Assembly (NCBI GenBank): GCA_028023455.1
Contig: JAQFVV010012416.1
Span: forward strand, 9,059,967-9,123,966
DNA from: Epiperipatus broadwayi
Lineage: Eukaryota > Onychophora > Udeonychophora > Euonychophora > Peripatidae
Reading direction: 5' to 3'
DNA length: 64,000 bases
The translations under genes and the position numbers were made by a program. Of this stretch, positions 22,215-33,904 are shown piece after piece (position 1 is the stretch's first letter; each line of letters starts with the position of its first letter). The notes beneath the pieces are model-generated. The model was not told where the DNA came from, searched no databases, and worked only from the letters and a program-made list of their open reading frames with translations.

Positions 22215-23799
22215 AATTTCACTATATACGTCAAGCGTATTAAGTTTTACATAAATATTAATAGTGAAAGAAATTTGAAATTACATTAATAGATTTATAA
22301 TATTCAGATTCACATTTGGGTATCATATAACAATGTAAGTTGCTTTATTCTTAATTAAGTTATCATTTTTCTTATTATTCTTCTAAGAACGTTTAACATT
22401 AGTATCATACTATGACTAATCTTTATTTAAGCATTATGTATTTTTGCTGCATAGTTTTTATTTTCATTTGATAATAGGAAGCCAAACATTTTTTATCTTT
22501 CAATTCGTTATTATCCAATTTAGTACAAAGACTTGAAAAAAATTTAGCTGAAAAATCAACTTCTTTTTCTTCAATCACAGAAAAATCTATTTTCTGGATT
22601 ATACTGAAAACTTTTTAAAATAATGCCAAGATTTTGCTTGACCACAACAGTTTTGTCTTAGCTTTTTCTTTAAAATGCTAGTTTGTTCTGCAATGTTTTC
22701 TTGACATTTATCATTTTTGTAACAACTGATAGTAAAAATAATTCAACTTGAAAAAAAAATTATTCCAATGCTTAATTGGTGGATTTATAAGACCAAACTT
22801 AGGGCAAATATCTCTGGAAGTCAACAGCTTTTTCCACCACATATCTCCTTATTTTGTCATTAATTTCATTATAAACTTTTCAAAATCATCAATTTCATTA
22901 ATTATTTTATTAAATCCATATGTACAATCATATAATGAGCAAATAGATGCCAAGAGCAGATGATTCAAGAGTGAAGATAGTTGGATTAAATCTTAGATTT
23001 AAAAAAAAGGGAAGAAAATTTCAGTTTGGCTAAATGAAGAGAATTGTTATGCTCTGCTTTGGGAGAATTTTTTGAGCTCTCAAGCATCTAATCATAAAAA
23101 AAAATATTTAAAAACTGGTGAACTGTAAGCTCTGTTTTATAAAACTATCCTTATTAAAATAAGTCACTCAGCAACTCCTACAGATGAATAACAATTCTGT
23201 CCAATCCTTTTTACAATCGTTTTTTTTCCCCCCAAAAAGAATCAATACACTCTTTTGCGTGCTTTTATACATCAATAAAACATATACAAATCAAACATCA
23301 TTAGGATAAAAATACTTAATACAAAATACTGCTTTAGATGAAAACTATTTCAATCCTCATACAAACCAAATTTTAAGTAATATGCCTAACATGATATTTT
23401 AATTCAAGATATCAGTTAATAAAGAAAGATAGTTCTAATATCTTACAAATAAGCAACACTGTTAAAACAAAATTAACTGCAAAAACATTCCTTAGTGGTG
23501 GCAAGAAATTTCATTGGACTTTTCTGCTAGGAGGAAGTTGAAGACTTTTTAATAGTATCTATAATTCCATGTATTGCTGCACAATTTCTTCTAGAGTTAT
23601 TTATTTTTAAATTCTATTAATTTCCACAACCATGCAAATAAACATCACCTACTAAATATATAATAATATTTATAAAGTAATAAGCTTAGAATGTATCTAA
23701 TATAATAAACATACATTAGTTAGGCTTTGTCGAATAGAAAAAAAAAAATTTCGCTTTTATCCTAATTTCTAAGTTTTTATATGGATAGCAGATCAATAA

Positions 23800-24000
23800 T
23801 TAATACAATAATTCTCTCCATACAGTACTGACACCTAGTGCAAGCCATAATAATCAATGAGTGCTAGAAAGTTTGTGCACCTTCTAACATCCATTGATTA
23901 GTATGGTTTGCACTGGGTGGCACTTCTGTATGGAAAGAGTTGCCATTGTTTTAACAGCTTGGGTAAACATAAGAATTGGTGATTATGTGATGTTTTAACA
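23800..24000. repeat. Foldback family copy with both arms
   Basis: Left TCTCTCCATACAGTACTGAC, GTGCAAGCCATAATAATCAA. Right CATCCATTGATTAGTATGG, TTTGCACTGGGTGGCACTTC, GTTTTAACAGCTTGGGTAAA, ending near GATTATGTGATGTTTTAACA. The centre is short. Confidence 0.85.
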
Positions 24001-24329
24001 TCAATAATTAATATTTCCAAAAAAGGAAATATATTAGCTGCAATAATTATGGTATGTGCATTCAAAATTTATTACTTCATAAGTATTATCATATATTCTT
24101 AACAGTCGTTGTTTATTTACGAGATTGTTAAAAAGAAATAATATTTTTATCTGCATTATTGTCAAAAAGTGCTAACTAGTTTAATTGGAAGCTTTGTTAA
24201 AATCACCACTAATGTAATGTTTCACCCTACTGATATACCAATGATTAATTAATTAGTGATCCATATAAAAACTTCAAAACCCAGATAAAAGTAAATTCCA
24301 TTTTTATCTAACTATTTGTAAGTTTCATA

Positions 24330-24560
24330 TATATTGCTTATAATAACTCTTCTCATATACGCTTTAATACAAAAAAAAATTTCTTTATTTTCCTGACAGT
24401 TTCATCAGTGATCTCAATTTCCTTTACCTTTTAAAAGGTTAAGGAAATTGAGAACGCTCTGATGAAGACTGCAGGAGAGTCGAAACTGTCAGGAAAATAA
24501 AGAATTTTTTTTGCAATAAAGTGTATATGAGAAGAGTTATTATAAGCAATATATATGAAT
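24330..24560. mobile_element. PLE pseudo-LTR inverted pair with hammerhead-like core
   Basis: Arms of about 110 bp (24330-24438 and 24439-24560) form a near-perfect hairpin. The right arm (plus) contains CTGATGA at 24459-24465, stem II GACT/AGTC (24467-24470 with 24478-24481) and GAAAC at 24482-24486, followed by TGTCAGGAAAATAAAG. The left arm read on minus has CTGATGAAACTGTCAGG, i.e. the same sequence lacking 17 bases, exactly stem II and its flank. No protein-coding part remains. Confidence 0.75.
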
Positions 24561-26010
24561 ATATGCAGAAATGCAAAGAAAGTAAAGGAGAAGAATAAGA
24601 GTATATATTTCTATTTGTAAGTTTATTAAATGGTTCTAGAAAATCTAGCTTATAAATGATTATTATGGTATATGCATTTGAAATTTATTACTTCAAATAT
24701 ATTATTATTTATCTTTAAATGTGAACTTCTTTTTTTCCTTGTTGTTTTGTTTTCCTATTATTTTGTTTCACCAAATAAAAGTATGTGATCTCTTTATGGA
24801 AATAATTAGATATATATATTTAAGTTCGTTTCTCCTTAAAAAATTTCATTTAGCTTTACATTGGGTCTCACAGATTTTTTCACCTTAAATTTAACTTTAT
24901 TTGGTAGAGAACTATATGCAAAAAATTAAGGACATATTTTTTTAAAATGCTAATATAAAAAGAAGATTAATTATTATATATTCAAGCATAAAATAACTAG
25001 CTAGATAGCAATGATAAATTTAAATTATGATTTACTTAGCAGGATAGTTTAGAATCTTTATGGAAAGTTTTGTAATCTTGTCAGAAATTGACTTCCTATT
25101 TTCAATAAATTTTAATAAAATAAAGCTTTTAATATCTTTTTGGTGAATTTTAAGATGATATCAGGCTTCATATACATTGTATGTATGCATATTTGCATGT
25201 GATCAAATTTTGTTTCATAATAACTCAAGGATGAAACAAAATTTTGTGATCAAATTTTGGTGACACAATCTTTGTGGGCTAACTCAGATACCTATTATTG
25301 GGCAACGATATTGGTTCATGAGAATTTCTAGTTTGATGCAACTCGACTCTTGGTTTATTGATAACTGGAAAAATAATGTAACTTATGAAAAAATTTATTT
25401 GATAATATGTTCAAGTTTAAATTTTAAGATACTTTTGTTTGAAATAATTTGATATAAAATTCATTGTTTTGAAAATATATCAAATAATCGTAAAACGTAT
25501 AACTTATGTCACTCTTTGGCATGCATTTTATGAATAACTTTACTTGACAAAAGTTACGTAGAATTACAAACCTAATAAGTTTTGCTTGAACTTGTGCACA
25601 GATCATGCATTGCACAAATCATTGTTGTGATCTGCATACATATAGCCCACTGGTTATAATTTTCCCAACATTGTGCTAAATAATAGCTATTATCTATAAC
25701 AATTATTTTTCTGCTTGGTACTTCATAAAAATGCACAATTTTATTAGAAGATTTTACAAAATAATTTTATAAAATATCGGCAATAGTCAAAACTATTTTT
25801 AAGATTGACATATGTATTTATGAATGCAACATAAACTTGTTAAAAAGAAGCTCGAAGTAGTGTGATCCGTTTAAGTGAAAATCCTCAAAAAATTACGGCG
25901 TATTATAGAATGAATGCTTTACAAAGTAATATATAAACAAAATAAATAAATAAACTTATAAATGTTTACTTCGTATTACACTATTCTCACAATGTATTTA
26001 TTATTATTAC

Positions 26011-26040
26011 GTTGATAGTTTCGACTGTTTAGCAGTCTAT
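26011..26040 (-). repeat. PLE-type ribozyme stem remnant
   Basis: On the minus strand a perfect stem GACTG-CTAAA-CAGTC (26037-26023) is followed by GAAAC (26022-26018) and then an AT-rich tail with AATAATAATAA. It resembles the 16.6-kb repeat in lacking the CTGATGA core. It is a decayed end of another PLE. Confidence 0.4.
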
Positions 26041-26679
26041 AAAGAAAGGTTTTAATGAAAACTATTAGTCAGTTAAAACTGCCATTATAAAAGCAACAAA
26101 GATAATGTGAAAATTGTGATAGGAAAAGAATATTTGTGTGTTTATGCGGTTATTTAAAACCCAAGTTGTAGAAAAAAATGGAAGTGAATTTTAGATAATG
26201 ATACCGCTAAAAAATGCAGATTTAGATTATTAATGAATGAAAATCATGATGACTCTAAGAAAGAATAGCAAAATGTTGGTGAAATGTTTTCCTGGTGATC
26301 AACTGTATTATTGTAGCTTATCACGTATTATTGTAGACTATTAGTGAAACATCTCACATTTGAACAATAAATAAATAAAAATGATAGTGTAATATGCTTA
26401 TTTTTCAACAAAATATTAATCAGATTCTTCTTTTTTTTTTTTTTAAAAAAAAAAAAAAGCAATATTAACATGAAAAAGAATGATCTAAAATCAATCAAAA
26501 TGAATAAGTTAAACAATACTGCATAATCAATAATATCATCATAATTCTTAATCGTATTATTAAATCACTGATAAAATAATAATTATAAAACAATGTTAAA
26601 GCTGCAAATAACATCAGAGATAATAAAACACATAATCATCAATATAAATAAAAAAAATAAAACTAGGTACGTACATTAC

Positions 26680-27126
26680 CAGTCTCTACTTCACTGTCTG
26701 AATATGTGGAATGTATGGAGTGATGACTTATAAGTGAAGTTCGTCGCTGGACAGTTGCCACACTCCCTTCACTAAGAGCAGTGAAATCTGAGTGGGTACT
26801 GACGAGCGTGCTAGCCTCAGAAACCTCCGACTCCATGCTGCTGAACTTCTGCATGCCACCAGTACTTTTCTCTCGCATAAGATTTCGTAAAAGACGATCG
26901 GCATCTTCAGATCCCCGTGGCTCGCCCATATCTGATTTAAGAGTAAGACCACTAAGATTTTGTCTTGTATCCTCCATATATACATCCCTATCTCTATCTG
27001 CCAGTTCTCGTTCCAGCATTTTGGGACCTTCAAGTTCAAACTCTGCTAAGGCAGATGGACCAATGATTGTAGGTGATGGCCGAGAATGATCTCCGGGGCT
27101 ACTACTGTTGCTACTTTTACGAGATC
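26680..27126 (-). CDS. MADD: MADD exon F (long Ser-rich linker)
   Basis: Acceptor TGTTTAG and donor GTAATG, 447 nt, phase 1 to phase 1. It starts SRKSSNSSSPGDHSRPSPT. It includes an acidic/basic segment (LERELADRDRDVYMEDTRQN), then MESEVSEASTLVSTHSDFTA and ends STYSDSEVETG. The ESEVS...SDSE-ET pattern parallels the vertebrate MADD linker (DSEVST...LSDSEIET). It is probably disordered and rich in phosphorylatable Ser. A second donor, GTACCT, nine bases downstream would add Asn-Val-Arg. The GC content is clearly above the flanking intron. Confidence 0.93.
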
Positions 27127-27934
27127 CTAAACAAGTCAAAATATGCTGAAGATAACAATTTTATAAAAAAATGTTAATAAAAGAATGACAAAACTATAAT
27201 CTATAAGCCTTTAAAGCAAAAAAATCAGGGTGCTTTAGATAATAATAATTTTTAAATTATAAAATGTATAAAGTGATGTTTGGATTCAGTATTATTATTC
27301 ATTCTCATCTTTGCTGATTTTATTACACATTTAATCAACTTATCACCTAAACATTTAATTAAATTTATATATCCATTAAATAATATAAACAGAGTGATAT
27401 ATCTGAAGAGTATTCTTGAAAAATTTCCTAATTCTTAACATATTCAAATCCTTGCTGATCACAGAATAGATCTGAATATAATCACAGTTACGATAACTAT
27501 ATTCTAAATTAGAGATTAGTATGAAATATCTTTTAATTTTCTGTATCACCTTCATAGAGAAGCTTTCACTGAAACAAAAATCTATAACTGGATTTTAAAT
27601 ACATCTTCAAATTCAAGTTAACGGTAAAATGAATATTCTTTCCTAGTGAAAAAAAATCAGTCTCGATAATTTAGATAATAAAGGAAGAGCTATCAACTGA
27701 TGATCAGACGAGTATAAGAGTTTTATTCATAATCCACTCTCCTGGTAAAAAAAAACATGAAGTCTTGATACCAGGTTTTATGTCACAAAACATTTGAAAT
27801 GTACTCATATTCCAATTCATAATAATATTAAACAAGATTCCAAAATCTTATGATTTTTGTATGTGAATAATAACTATACCGACACTTGTAAATCATATAT
27901 GATCATATGAAACAAAAAAAGGCATATGGTTTTA

Positions 27935-28025
27935 TTGCACAGGAGTTCATAAGAAGTTCAAGTGCCAGAATCGATCTTAGGACCCCACGATCCCAAGTCA
28001 AATGCTCTACTCACTGATACAAAGC
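27935..28025 (-). repeat. tRNA-related SINE, copy 1 (inverted)
   Basis: Reverse complement reads GCACAGGCTTTGTATCAGTG, AGTAGAGCATTTGACTTGGG, GATCGATTCTGGCACTTGAA, CTTCTTATGAACTCCTGTGC, AATAAAACC. AGTGAGTAGAGCA and GGATCGATTC-type boxes mark a tRNA-derived head. Confidence 0.75.
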
Positions 28026-28135
28026 CTGTGCAGTTTAGCACAATTGATAAAAGTGTCTGACTTGAGATCAGGAGATTCCAGGATTGATTCTGCCACTCAA
28101 ACTTCTTATGAACTCTAGAGCATTAAAGTCATATA
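28026..28135 (+). repeat. tRNA-related SINE, copy 2
   Basis: Begins GCCTGTGCAGTTTAGCACAA, then TGTCTGACTTGAGATCAGG, CCAGGATTGATTCTGCCACT, CTTCTTATGAACTCTAGAGC, ATTAAAGTCAT. It abuts copy 1 head to head. Confidence 0.75.
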
Positions 28136-28140
28136 TATTT

Positions 28141-28243
28141 TACCTTGTGCGATTTGGAGTAGTTGGTAGAGCATGATTGGGAGGTCTAGGAATGATTCTG
28201 GTGCTCTAACTTCTTATGAACTCCCGAGCAATAAAGCCATTAG
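28141..28243 (+). repeat. tRNA-related SINE, copy 3
   Basis: CCTTGTGCGATTTGGAGTAG, TTGGTAGAGCATGATTGGGA, GGAATGATTCTGGTGCTCTA, ACTTCTTATGAACTCCCGAG, CAATAAAGCCAT. GTAGTTGGTAGAGCA is a good A box. Confidence 0.78.
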
Positions 28244-29089
28244 CATATTTTTCTAATATGAAACAAATATAGATTACTGATAACCATAGTAAGTAAAATA
28301 TCAAACCCACTTTTATCAGTATACCATAATTCAGATGTAAAAATATAAACCATTTATGAAGTTTAGAATGCAGAGATAAAAACTGAATAAGAGGTTACTT
28401 AAATAAAATTGTATATAATGATTTCCTTTTCATATGCAACACCAATGCAGGTTTTGATCTGCCTAATCCCATATTTCACCTTCTTTATCTTGCTTAAATT
28501 AATTCTTTTGCAATGATTAACAGTAAATTCTATTATCAGTAATTTGATTCATCAACATATTTTCTTCAAAAATTTCATAACTCAATCTTGGATAATCCTA
28601 TTTTTTGAAAATGCTATAGTAAGATTCCTCCCACATACGTGTTACTGTTTTTTCATTCATAAAGATGTTAGTGAAGGGCTTTTCATAATCTCATAAAATA
28701 ACCAAACATAAAACTGTTTGTCAAAGTATGATATATACTTTTTACATTTATCTATAATTCATTTAGAAACCAAATAATTTGGGTGATTATATTCAATGAA
28801 AACAGAAGTCATGTGCAATATAGCTAACTAAGATACCCAATCAAGAAAAGCTCCGGCTTAGGTTTCAGTTGAATTGGAGTGGATGTTCCTGGTAATAAAA
28901 ATTATCCAATGCTTAACTATGATACTTGGAATCTCATCTTGCTATGTAACCCCACCTTTTAAAATATAATAAATATGTTTCTGTCTCAAAATATTTTTAA
29001 TTCCTACTACAAGCTTGCACATACTCTCTGCAATTTATAGAAAACTAAAAAACAGTTTTTTTTGCAGAAAAATGTGTTACAAATTTACG

Positions 29090-29215
29090 CAAAGGCTAAA
29101 CTCTCCATACAGAGGCACCACCAAGTGCAAGCCAGAGTAATCAATGGATGCAAGAAGATTTGTGCATAAAATCCCTATCTTGTGCCTACTCATGGTGATC
29201 ATGTGGGGTTTCAAA
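29090..29215. repeat. Foldback family left arm
   Basis: AACTCTCCATACAGAGGCAC, AAGTGCAAGCCAGAGTAATC, AATGGATGCAAGAAGA, TTGTGCATAAAATCCCTATC, GTGCCTACTCATGGTGATCA; the centre and right arm are deleted down to the terminal GATCATGTGG. Confidence 0.8.
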
Positions 29216-30218
29216 TTTTATATTTTCAATCAAATGTTCTTGGTTTAATAAAAGCAAATATTTAATTAAACATGGGTTTTCAGAGAATAGATTCTTGCAT
29301 TTCCAATTCGTTATGCTTTGTAATAATAAGAATAATTAGTTGCTCTGAGAATGATCCTGCATTGTTGACATTATCCTTATTGGACAGATTGTTTGCCTTC
29401 TTTCCTACTATCCAATAAATTTCTATGACTGATACAAATATTGTTATTTTATTTTCTTCGTTAAGTAAACCATTGTGTTATAGCCTCAACTAGAAACTCA
29501 AGAACAAACATGAGATTTAATACTAATCAGTGCTAACATCTATATTCTCTCCCTAAATTATTATTATTTTCGAACTACTTAATATACTCTCTCACTTCTG
29601 TTACATTTGTTCCTATGTCTAATAACTGAATCCAGTCAAAAGCATGCTTAGCACTTTATAATTGTCTGCGCTAATAAAGCTTTGTTCTCAATACGTTGTT
29701 TGTATCTTTTACTTATATTATTTGTTGCAATAACAACCTATTATTATTTTGGATGAAATCTCCTTGCTGAAAAATTATGAATTTAAAGACCATGTTCACA
29801 CTCCATGTTTTACTCATCACTTAGAAACATATATTTAATGTCATAATCAGATTCCAAATGATTAAAGCCATTTCAATTTCTAAGCAAGATAGAATGTATT
29901 ACAGGCTTGAACATTTTTTTTTTCATAATCTTATTTTATTTATTTCATTTCAGATATAACTATATCCAGAACAATTTGTACGTTAAATAACGTACCAAAA
30001 TTAACCAATAATGCTAAAAAAAATGCAAACAATCAAATTCACCAAAAAAAACATATACATGGAAAAATTATTAATTTTGATAACTAATTCAACTAAAAAA
30101 CATTACATTTTCATGGATACAATAGCACAGATGTGGATTTAATAAAAATCACTATCTAGTAACTATATGATTACTCAGGCTTACCATAGATGGCAGTGCT
30201 CAAACATAATGAGAACTG

Positions 30219-30292
30219 AATATTTCTGCAGTGTAATTTTCACTATACCAATGTAGAGAATAGTATAGTGAAAATTACACTGCAGAAATATT
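30219..30292. repeat. Perfect 30-bp hairpin with 14-nt loop
   Basis: Arm 30219-30248 (AATATTTCTGCAGTGTAATT then TTCACTATAC) and its exact reverse complement at 30263-30292. The size is like an animal pre-miRNA, but perfect pairing is more typical of a repeat-derived hairpin or siRNA source. It lies at the end of a diverged foldback-type segment (30140-30215). Confidence 0.8.
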
Positions 30293-30643
30293 ATTCATTG
30301 TTGGATAATCTCTGGTCTAAAGAATGACTAATAAAAAATATTATTATAATGAGAATTACTCTTAATTTTAATTAACTATTTATTGTATTGTATTCTCAAC
30401 CAATTATATATATACTGAAAATTTTTACTTTTGATAACTTATTTCACTTATATATTTTGCTATTTTTTTAAAAAAATAAACTGAATTCTTTTATTTTTAC
30501 ATTATAATTATAAAAGAATGACATTTTAGTTTGTTTTAAGAAGTTTTAATTACTCTTATCACAAACAAAACAAGACATTTACACTGATCAATGGCAAACA
30601 AAGGAAACATAAATCATTTAAGCAATAGCAGTTATATTCTCAC

Positions 30644-30676
30644 CTCCACTCTCACTACTTCTTTGACCAGGAGAAT
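30644..30676 (-). CDS. MADD: MADD microexon E, 33 nt
   Basis: A 33-nt segment between acceptor TTGTAG and donor GTGAGA, phase 1 at both ends. It encodes DSPGQRSSESG across the junctions. It is the only short open segment that bridges exons D and F with canonical sites, and its Ser-rich sequence continues into SRKSSNSSSPGD of the next exon. Because it is symmetric it could also be skipped. The small size makes it less certain than the conserved exons. Confidence 0.7.
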
Positions 30677-31114
30677 CTACAATCACAAAACACATTGTAT
30701 AAGATCAATATACAATACATATATGAACATTTAAGCAGAAACTTGACATTGTCATCAATTCTAAAACCACATAAATACATCTAAATTACAGATAAATGCT
30801 AACAATAAAACAAATAGTTTTGGGGTAAAACTGTGATAAGAATATTTCACAATAAAAAACAACAACAAATTGTAGTAATTTAAAAATTGTATGTTGTGTT
30901 ATCTATAAGACCCATGGAAAAGAATTTGCCTTATTAGACATTTTAAAAAGCATGAATACTACATTGCACACATTCAAAAATATATTGAAATAAATACTAT
31001 TAATTAAGAATACACTCTTGAAAAATTAGTGAAACATATAAAGCATTCTTGTATTTGTTTTTAATGTAAGTAAATAAATACAACTTTTTTTATATATTCC
31101 TTCAAATGCAAAAT

Positions 31115-32480
31115 CTTCTCTTTATTATTTTTATTGGTTTAACAGTTTTTACTGTCTAGCATCTTCACCCCACTGTAATACATATATATATATTATTTAA
31201 TGAGCTTGCTAATAGCTCTTAACAAGTTTTTCAGAATATCTCCAACCCCAGACCGATTTCTGCTTCTGGCTTCTTCAGTGAAATGCTAGGATATTCAAGC
31301 ATTAGATTTAAAATACCAGGTCAAGCCCATCATTTTATCTAATGGTTAACTATTAAGTAAAAAAATCTGAAATTTTCAGACATCCATATGTCTTCAAATC
31401 CAGCTATCTAAATTAAATAGCTATATGGAACTGAACTAAGTTCAGATACACCATACATTAATGGATTTAGCAATATAAAATTGCCAAAATCTTAATAGCA
31501 AAAAATTCTTTGCAATTACATATATATAAATACAAATATAAATAACAATAACAAATTGATACATGTAATTAGCATATTTTTAATTAACTTTATACTTAAT
31601 TATATTTTCATTAAAAATTCTTTAATTGTGACTTAAATTTTATTTTTATATATTTCCTGCATTCTTTTATTTATGATTTCTATTTTCTTATTTTTGATTA
31701 TTTTTATATTATCTTTATTTAATTTTATATTTTATCTTTATTAACTCTATATTATATTTTATTTATTAAAACTTTATTTTATATTTAAATGTAATATTGA
31801 TTTTTTAAAAATTACTTACCTTCTATTAATGTTAGAATTTTTTTTATCCTATATTATTATTCCATTTACCTTTTTTTTTAAAAAAATAAATAAATTTATA
31901 ATTAAAATATTATTAAATGAATATTGTTCTTGTGCTAAATCTTTTTGATTAATATTGTTTTCGTAATTTTTTTATATATATTATTATTAGCATTATATTC
32001 ATTTTTATATTATTTTCATTAAATTTATGACCCGTTTATTTAGTATTTATATGTATAGGAGACCTTTTATCCAATAAATAAATCTTAAATCTTGTACCAA
32101 TTGACTTTTTTGTTTCTCCTATGTAATTGGTTTTAATACCGTTTTTCAAAACTATTTACAATTGATTTCATAAACCCCATTCCTGCAATTTTTAATATTC
32201 CTCTTCTTTTTTATATATTTATTATTTAATCCACCTATTTGTTTCTTTTTTTATTTATTTATTATCAATTATTCTGCTTAATTTGTTTATAATTTTGCTT
32301 ATAATTCTTGCCATATTATTATTAATTATTTTTATTCCTATATATCTTCCTTTGTAGTCTTTAATAATTTTCCTATCTTTAATTTTCTATTAATTTTTAT
32401 TTTTTATTGGGAAATGATTATTTTTCAATTCTGTTATTACTAAATTTATTTGTTTTTTATATTCTTCTGATTTTGAATAA
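31115..32480 (-). pseudogene. Decayed antisense Penelope-like element
   Basis: Minus-strand codons with frameshifts: SYYSKSEEYKKQINLVITEL and KNNHFPIK (about 32400-32478), DYKGRYIGIKIINNNMARII (about 32290-32365), GVYEINCK (about 32165-32190), NYIGETKKSIGTRFKIY (about 32080-32130) and TGHKFN (about 32020-32040). The order and spacing match the C-terminal part of the 16.6-kb PLE (KVYIGFKVSQNIFVRI...GVYIIKC...YIGNT...TRLKQH). At 31120-31175 the minus strand has a degenerate GATG...GACAGTAAAAACTGTT repeat end with AATAATAAAG, the expected position for its 3' repeat. Confidence 0.7.
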
Positions 32481-33364
32481 TAACTTATAACTCAGTGTAT
32501 TCTAGAATATTAATGTTTTTACACAATACATAAATGATTTTCTGGCTGATCAAATGTACCATTAGAAATGTAAATCAATTTCATGAAATAAATATATCTG
32601 AATAGGCTAATAGGATACATTATATCCAGATTTTAACAAATCATTTTTTAAATAAAATTGAAAATACATTTAGGTGTATTTACAGGTTTATTTAAAAAAT
32701 TGTTAGAATCTGGCTTATTCTAGGAATGTATTCAGACATGTTTGTTTTGTGAAACAGATTTATATTCCTAATATTACATTTCATCAGCTGTAAAATCATT
32801 TACATATTGATTAAAATCATTAGTATTATATATAAATTAATATTTGAAATGATAAGCTGGTTTGATTAATATAAAACAAAGATTACTACTAATTTGAAAT
32901 ATCAGCTTTTTCAGATGTCAATAATTTATTTACAATATAACAAATTGAAGGTTGAATAAAAAAAGATATTTTATCTGACAAAAGTGATTGGCATTGATAT
33001 AATGAAAAGGTATCCATATTTATAGATTTATTAAAAAAACAATTCATTAGAATCTAGCTGTAATGTATTCTAGTAATGTATTCAGATATATCTGTCCCAT
33101 GAAATAGATCATAGAATATATACAAACAATTTTATATTTTTATCTATTTAAAAACAAAAAAAAAAGTGGAAAGAATGTACTAAATAAAGGAATCAAGTAT
33201 ATTCCTCATGGAAATTATAAAAGAAAAAATTAATAAATAGTTTTAAACACAGATAAAAATAAAATAACATATTTGATATGCTGTTGTAGGTTGTCTGCTT
33301 CCATTTAATTTGTATATATATATATATAAACATTACAAGCATAAAGCTAAACTAGTCAATATAA

Positions 33365-33523
33365 AATCAAAACTACCCCAAATCTAAAATTAAACCAGAC
33401 CAGAATAAAAATAATATTAAAACACAACCTAAGGTTTCACTGCTACAAGCAGACCTTAGGTTGTGTTTTAATATTATTTTTATTCTGGTCTGGTTTAATT
33501 TTAGATTTGGGGTAGTTTTGATT
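33365..33523. repeat. 71-bp perfect palindrome
   Basis: Arms 33365-33435 and 33453-33523 are exact reverse complements (for example ACCAGACCAGAATAAAAATA versus TATTTTTATTCTGGTCTGGT). In the 17-nt centre, CTGCT and AGCAG pair as well. The lack of a single mismatch means recent formation or correction. TA microsatellites flank both sides. Confidence 0.93.
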
Positions 33524-33589
33524 ATATATATATATATAACATTTAAATACAAGTATGCTTTATGTCTCTGGAGTTTAGATGTAATTATA

Positions 33590-33712
33590 GAAGATTTGAA
33601 TCCAGACTTTCAAGCTCCCTTCAGCTATCTGATCTATCTCAAACAACCAACACACATAACCACACCCATGTGAAAAAGATAAATGATTTCCAATATACAT
33701 GAGGGGTCAGAA
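33590..33712 (-). repeat. SINE-like repeat, copy 3
   Basis: Plus strand: GATTTGAATCCAGACTTTCA, AGCTCCCTTCAGCTATCTGA, TCTATCTCAAACAACCAACA, CATGTGAAAAAGATAAATGA. It begins 66 bases after the 71-bp palindrome. Confidence 0.7.
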
Positions 33713-33904
33713 TGATCTAAGGTTAACATGATATTGATAATAATATTAGCTTTATCAAGGGATCTGGGTGTTTCATCATCAGATTTTCAATGGTATGGAA
33801 GGCTAAAGAATTGGTTCATGGAGTAGTTTGAAGCCTGTCCATCAAAGTTAGAAGATTTGCCATCTTAATATAAATTGAATACTGATTACATATATATATA
33901 TATA

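Larger units (their letters stand above)
16267..26679. other. Intron between MADD exons F and G
   Basis: A 10.4-kb intron filled with Penelope-like remains: the near-intact element (16369-18747), a ribozyme-like remnant (19611-19650), the inverted GIY-YIG pair (21301-22214), a foldback copy (23800-24000) and further ribozyme-like repeats (24330-24560, 26011-26040). 19660-21300 and 22300-23780 show AT-rich sequence with no recognised gene. A T/A homopolymer junction is at 26430-26458. Confidence 0.7.
27127..30643. other. Intron between MADD exons E and F
   Basis: Contains a cluster of three tRNA-related SINE copies (27935-28243), a foldback left arm (29090-29215) and a perfect 30-bp hairpin (30219-30292). 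The remaining sequence has no recognised feature. Confidence 0.65.

Noticed and set aside
26728-27089. Frames of 102-103 codons overlapping MADD exon F
   Set aside because: Shadow frames of the exon on the other frame and strand.
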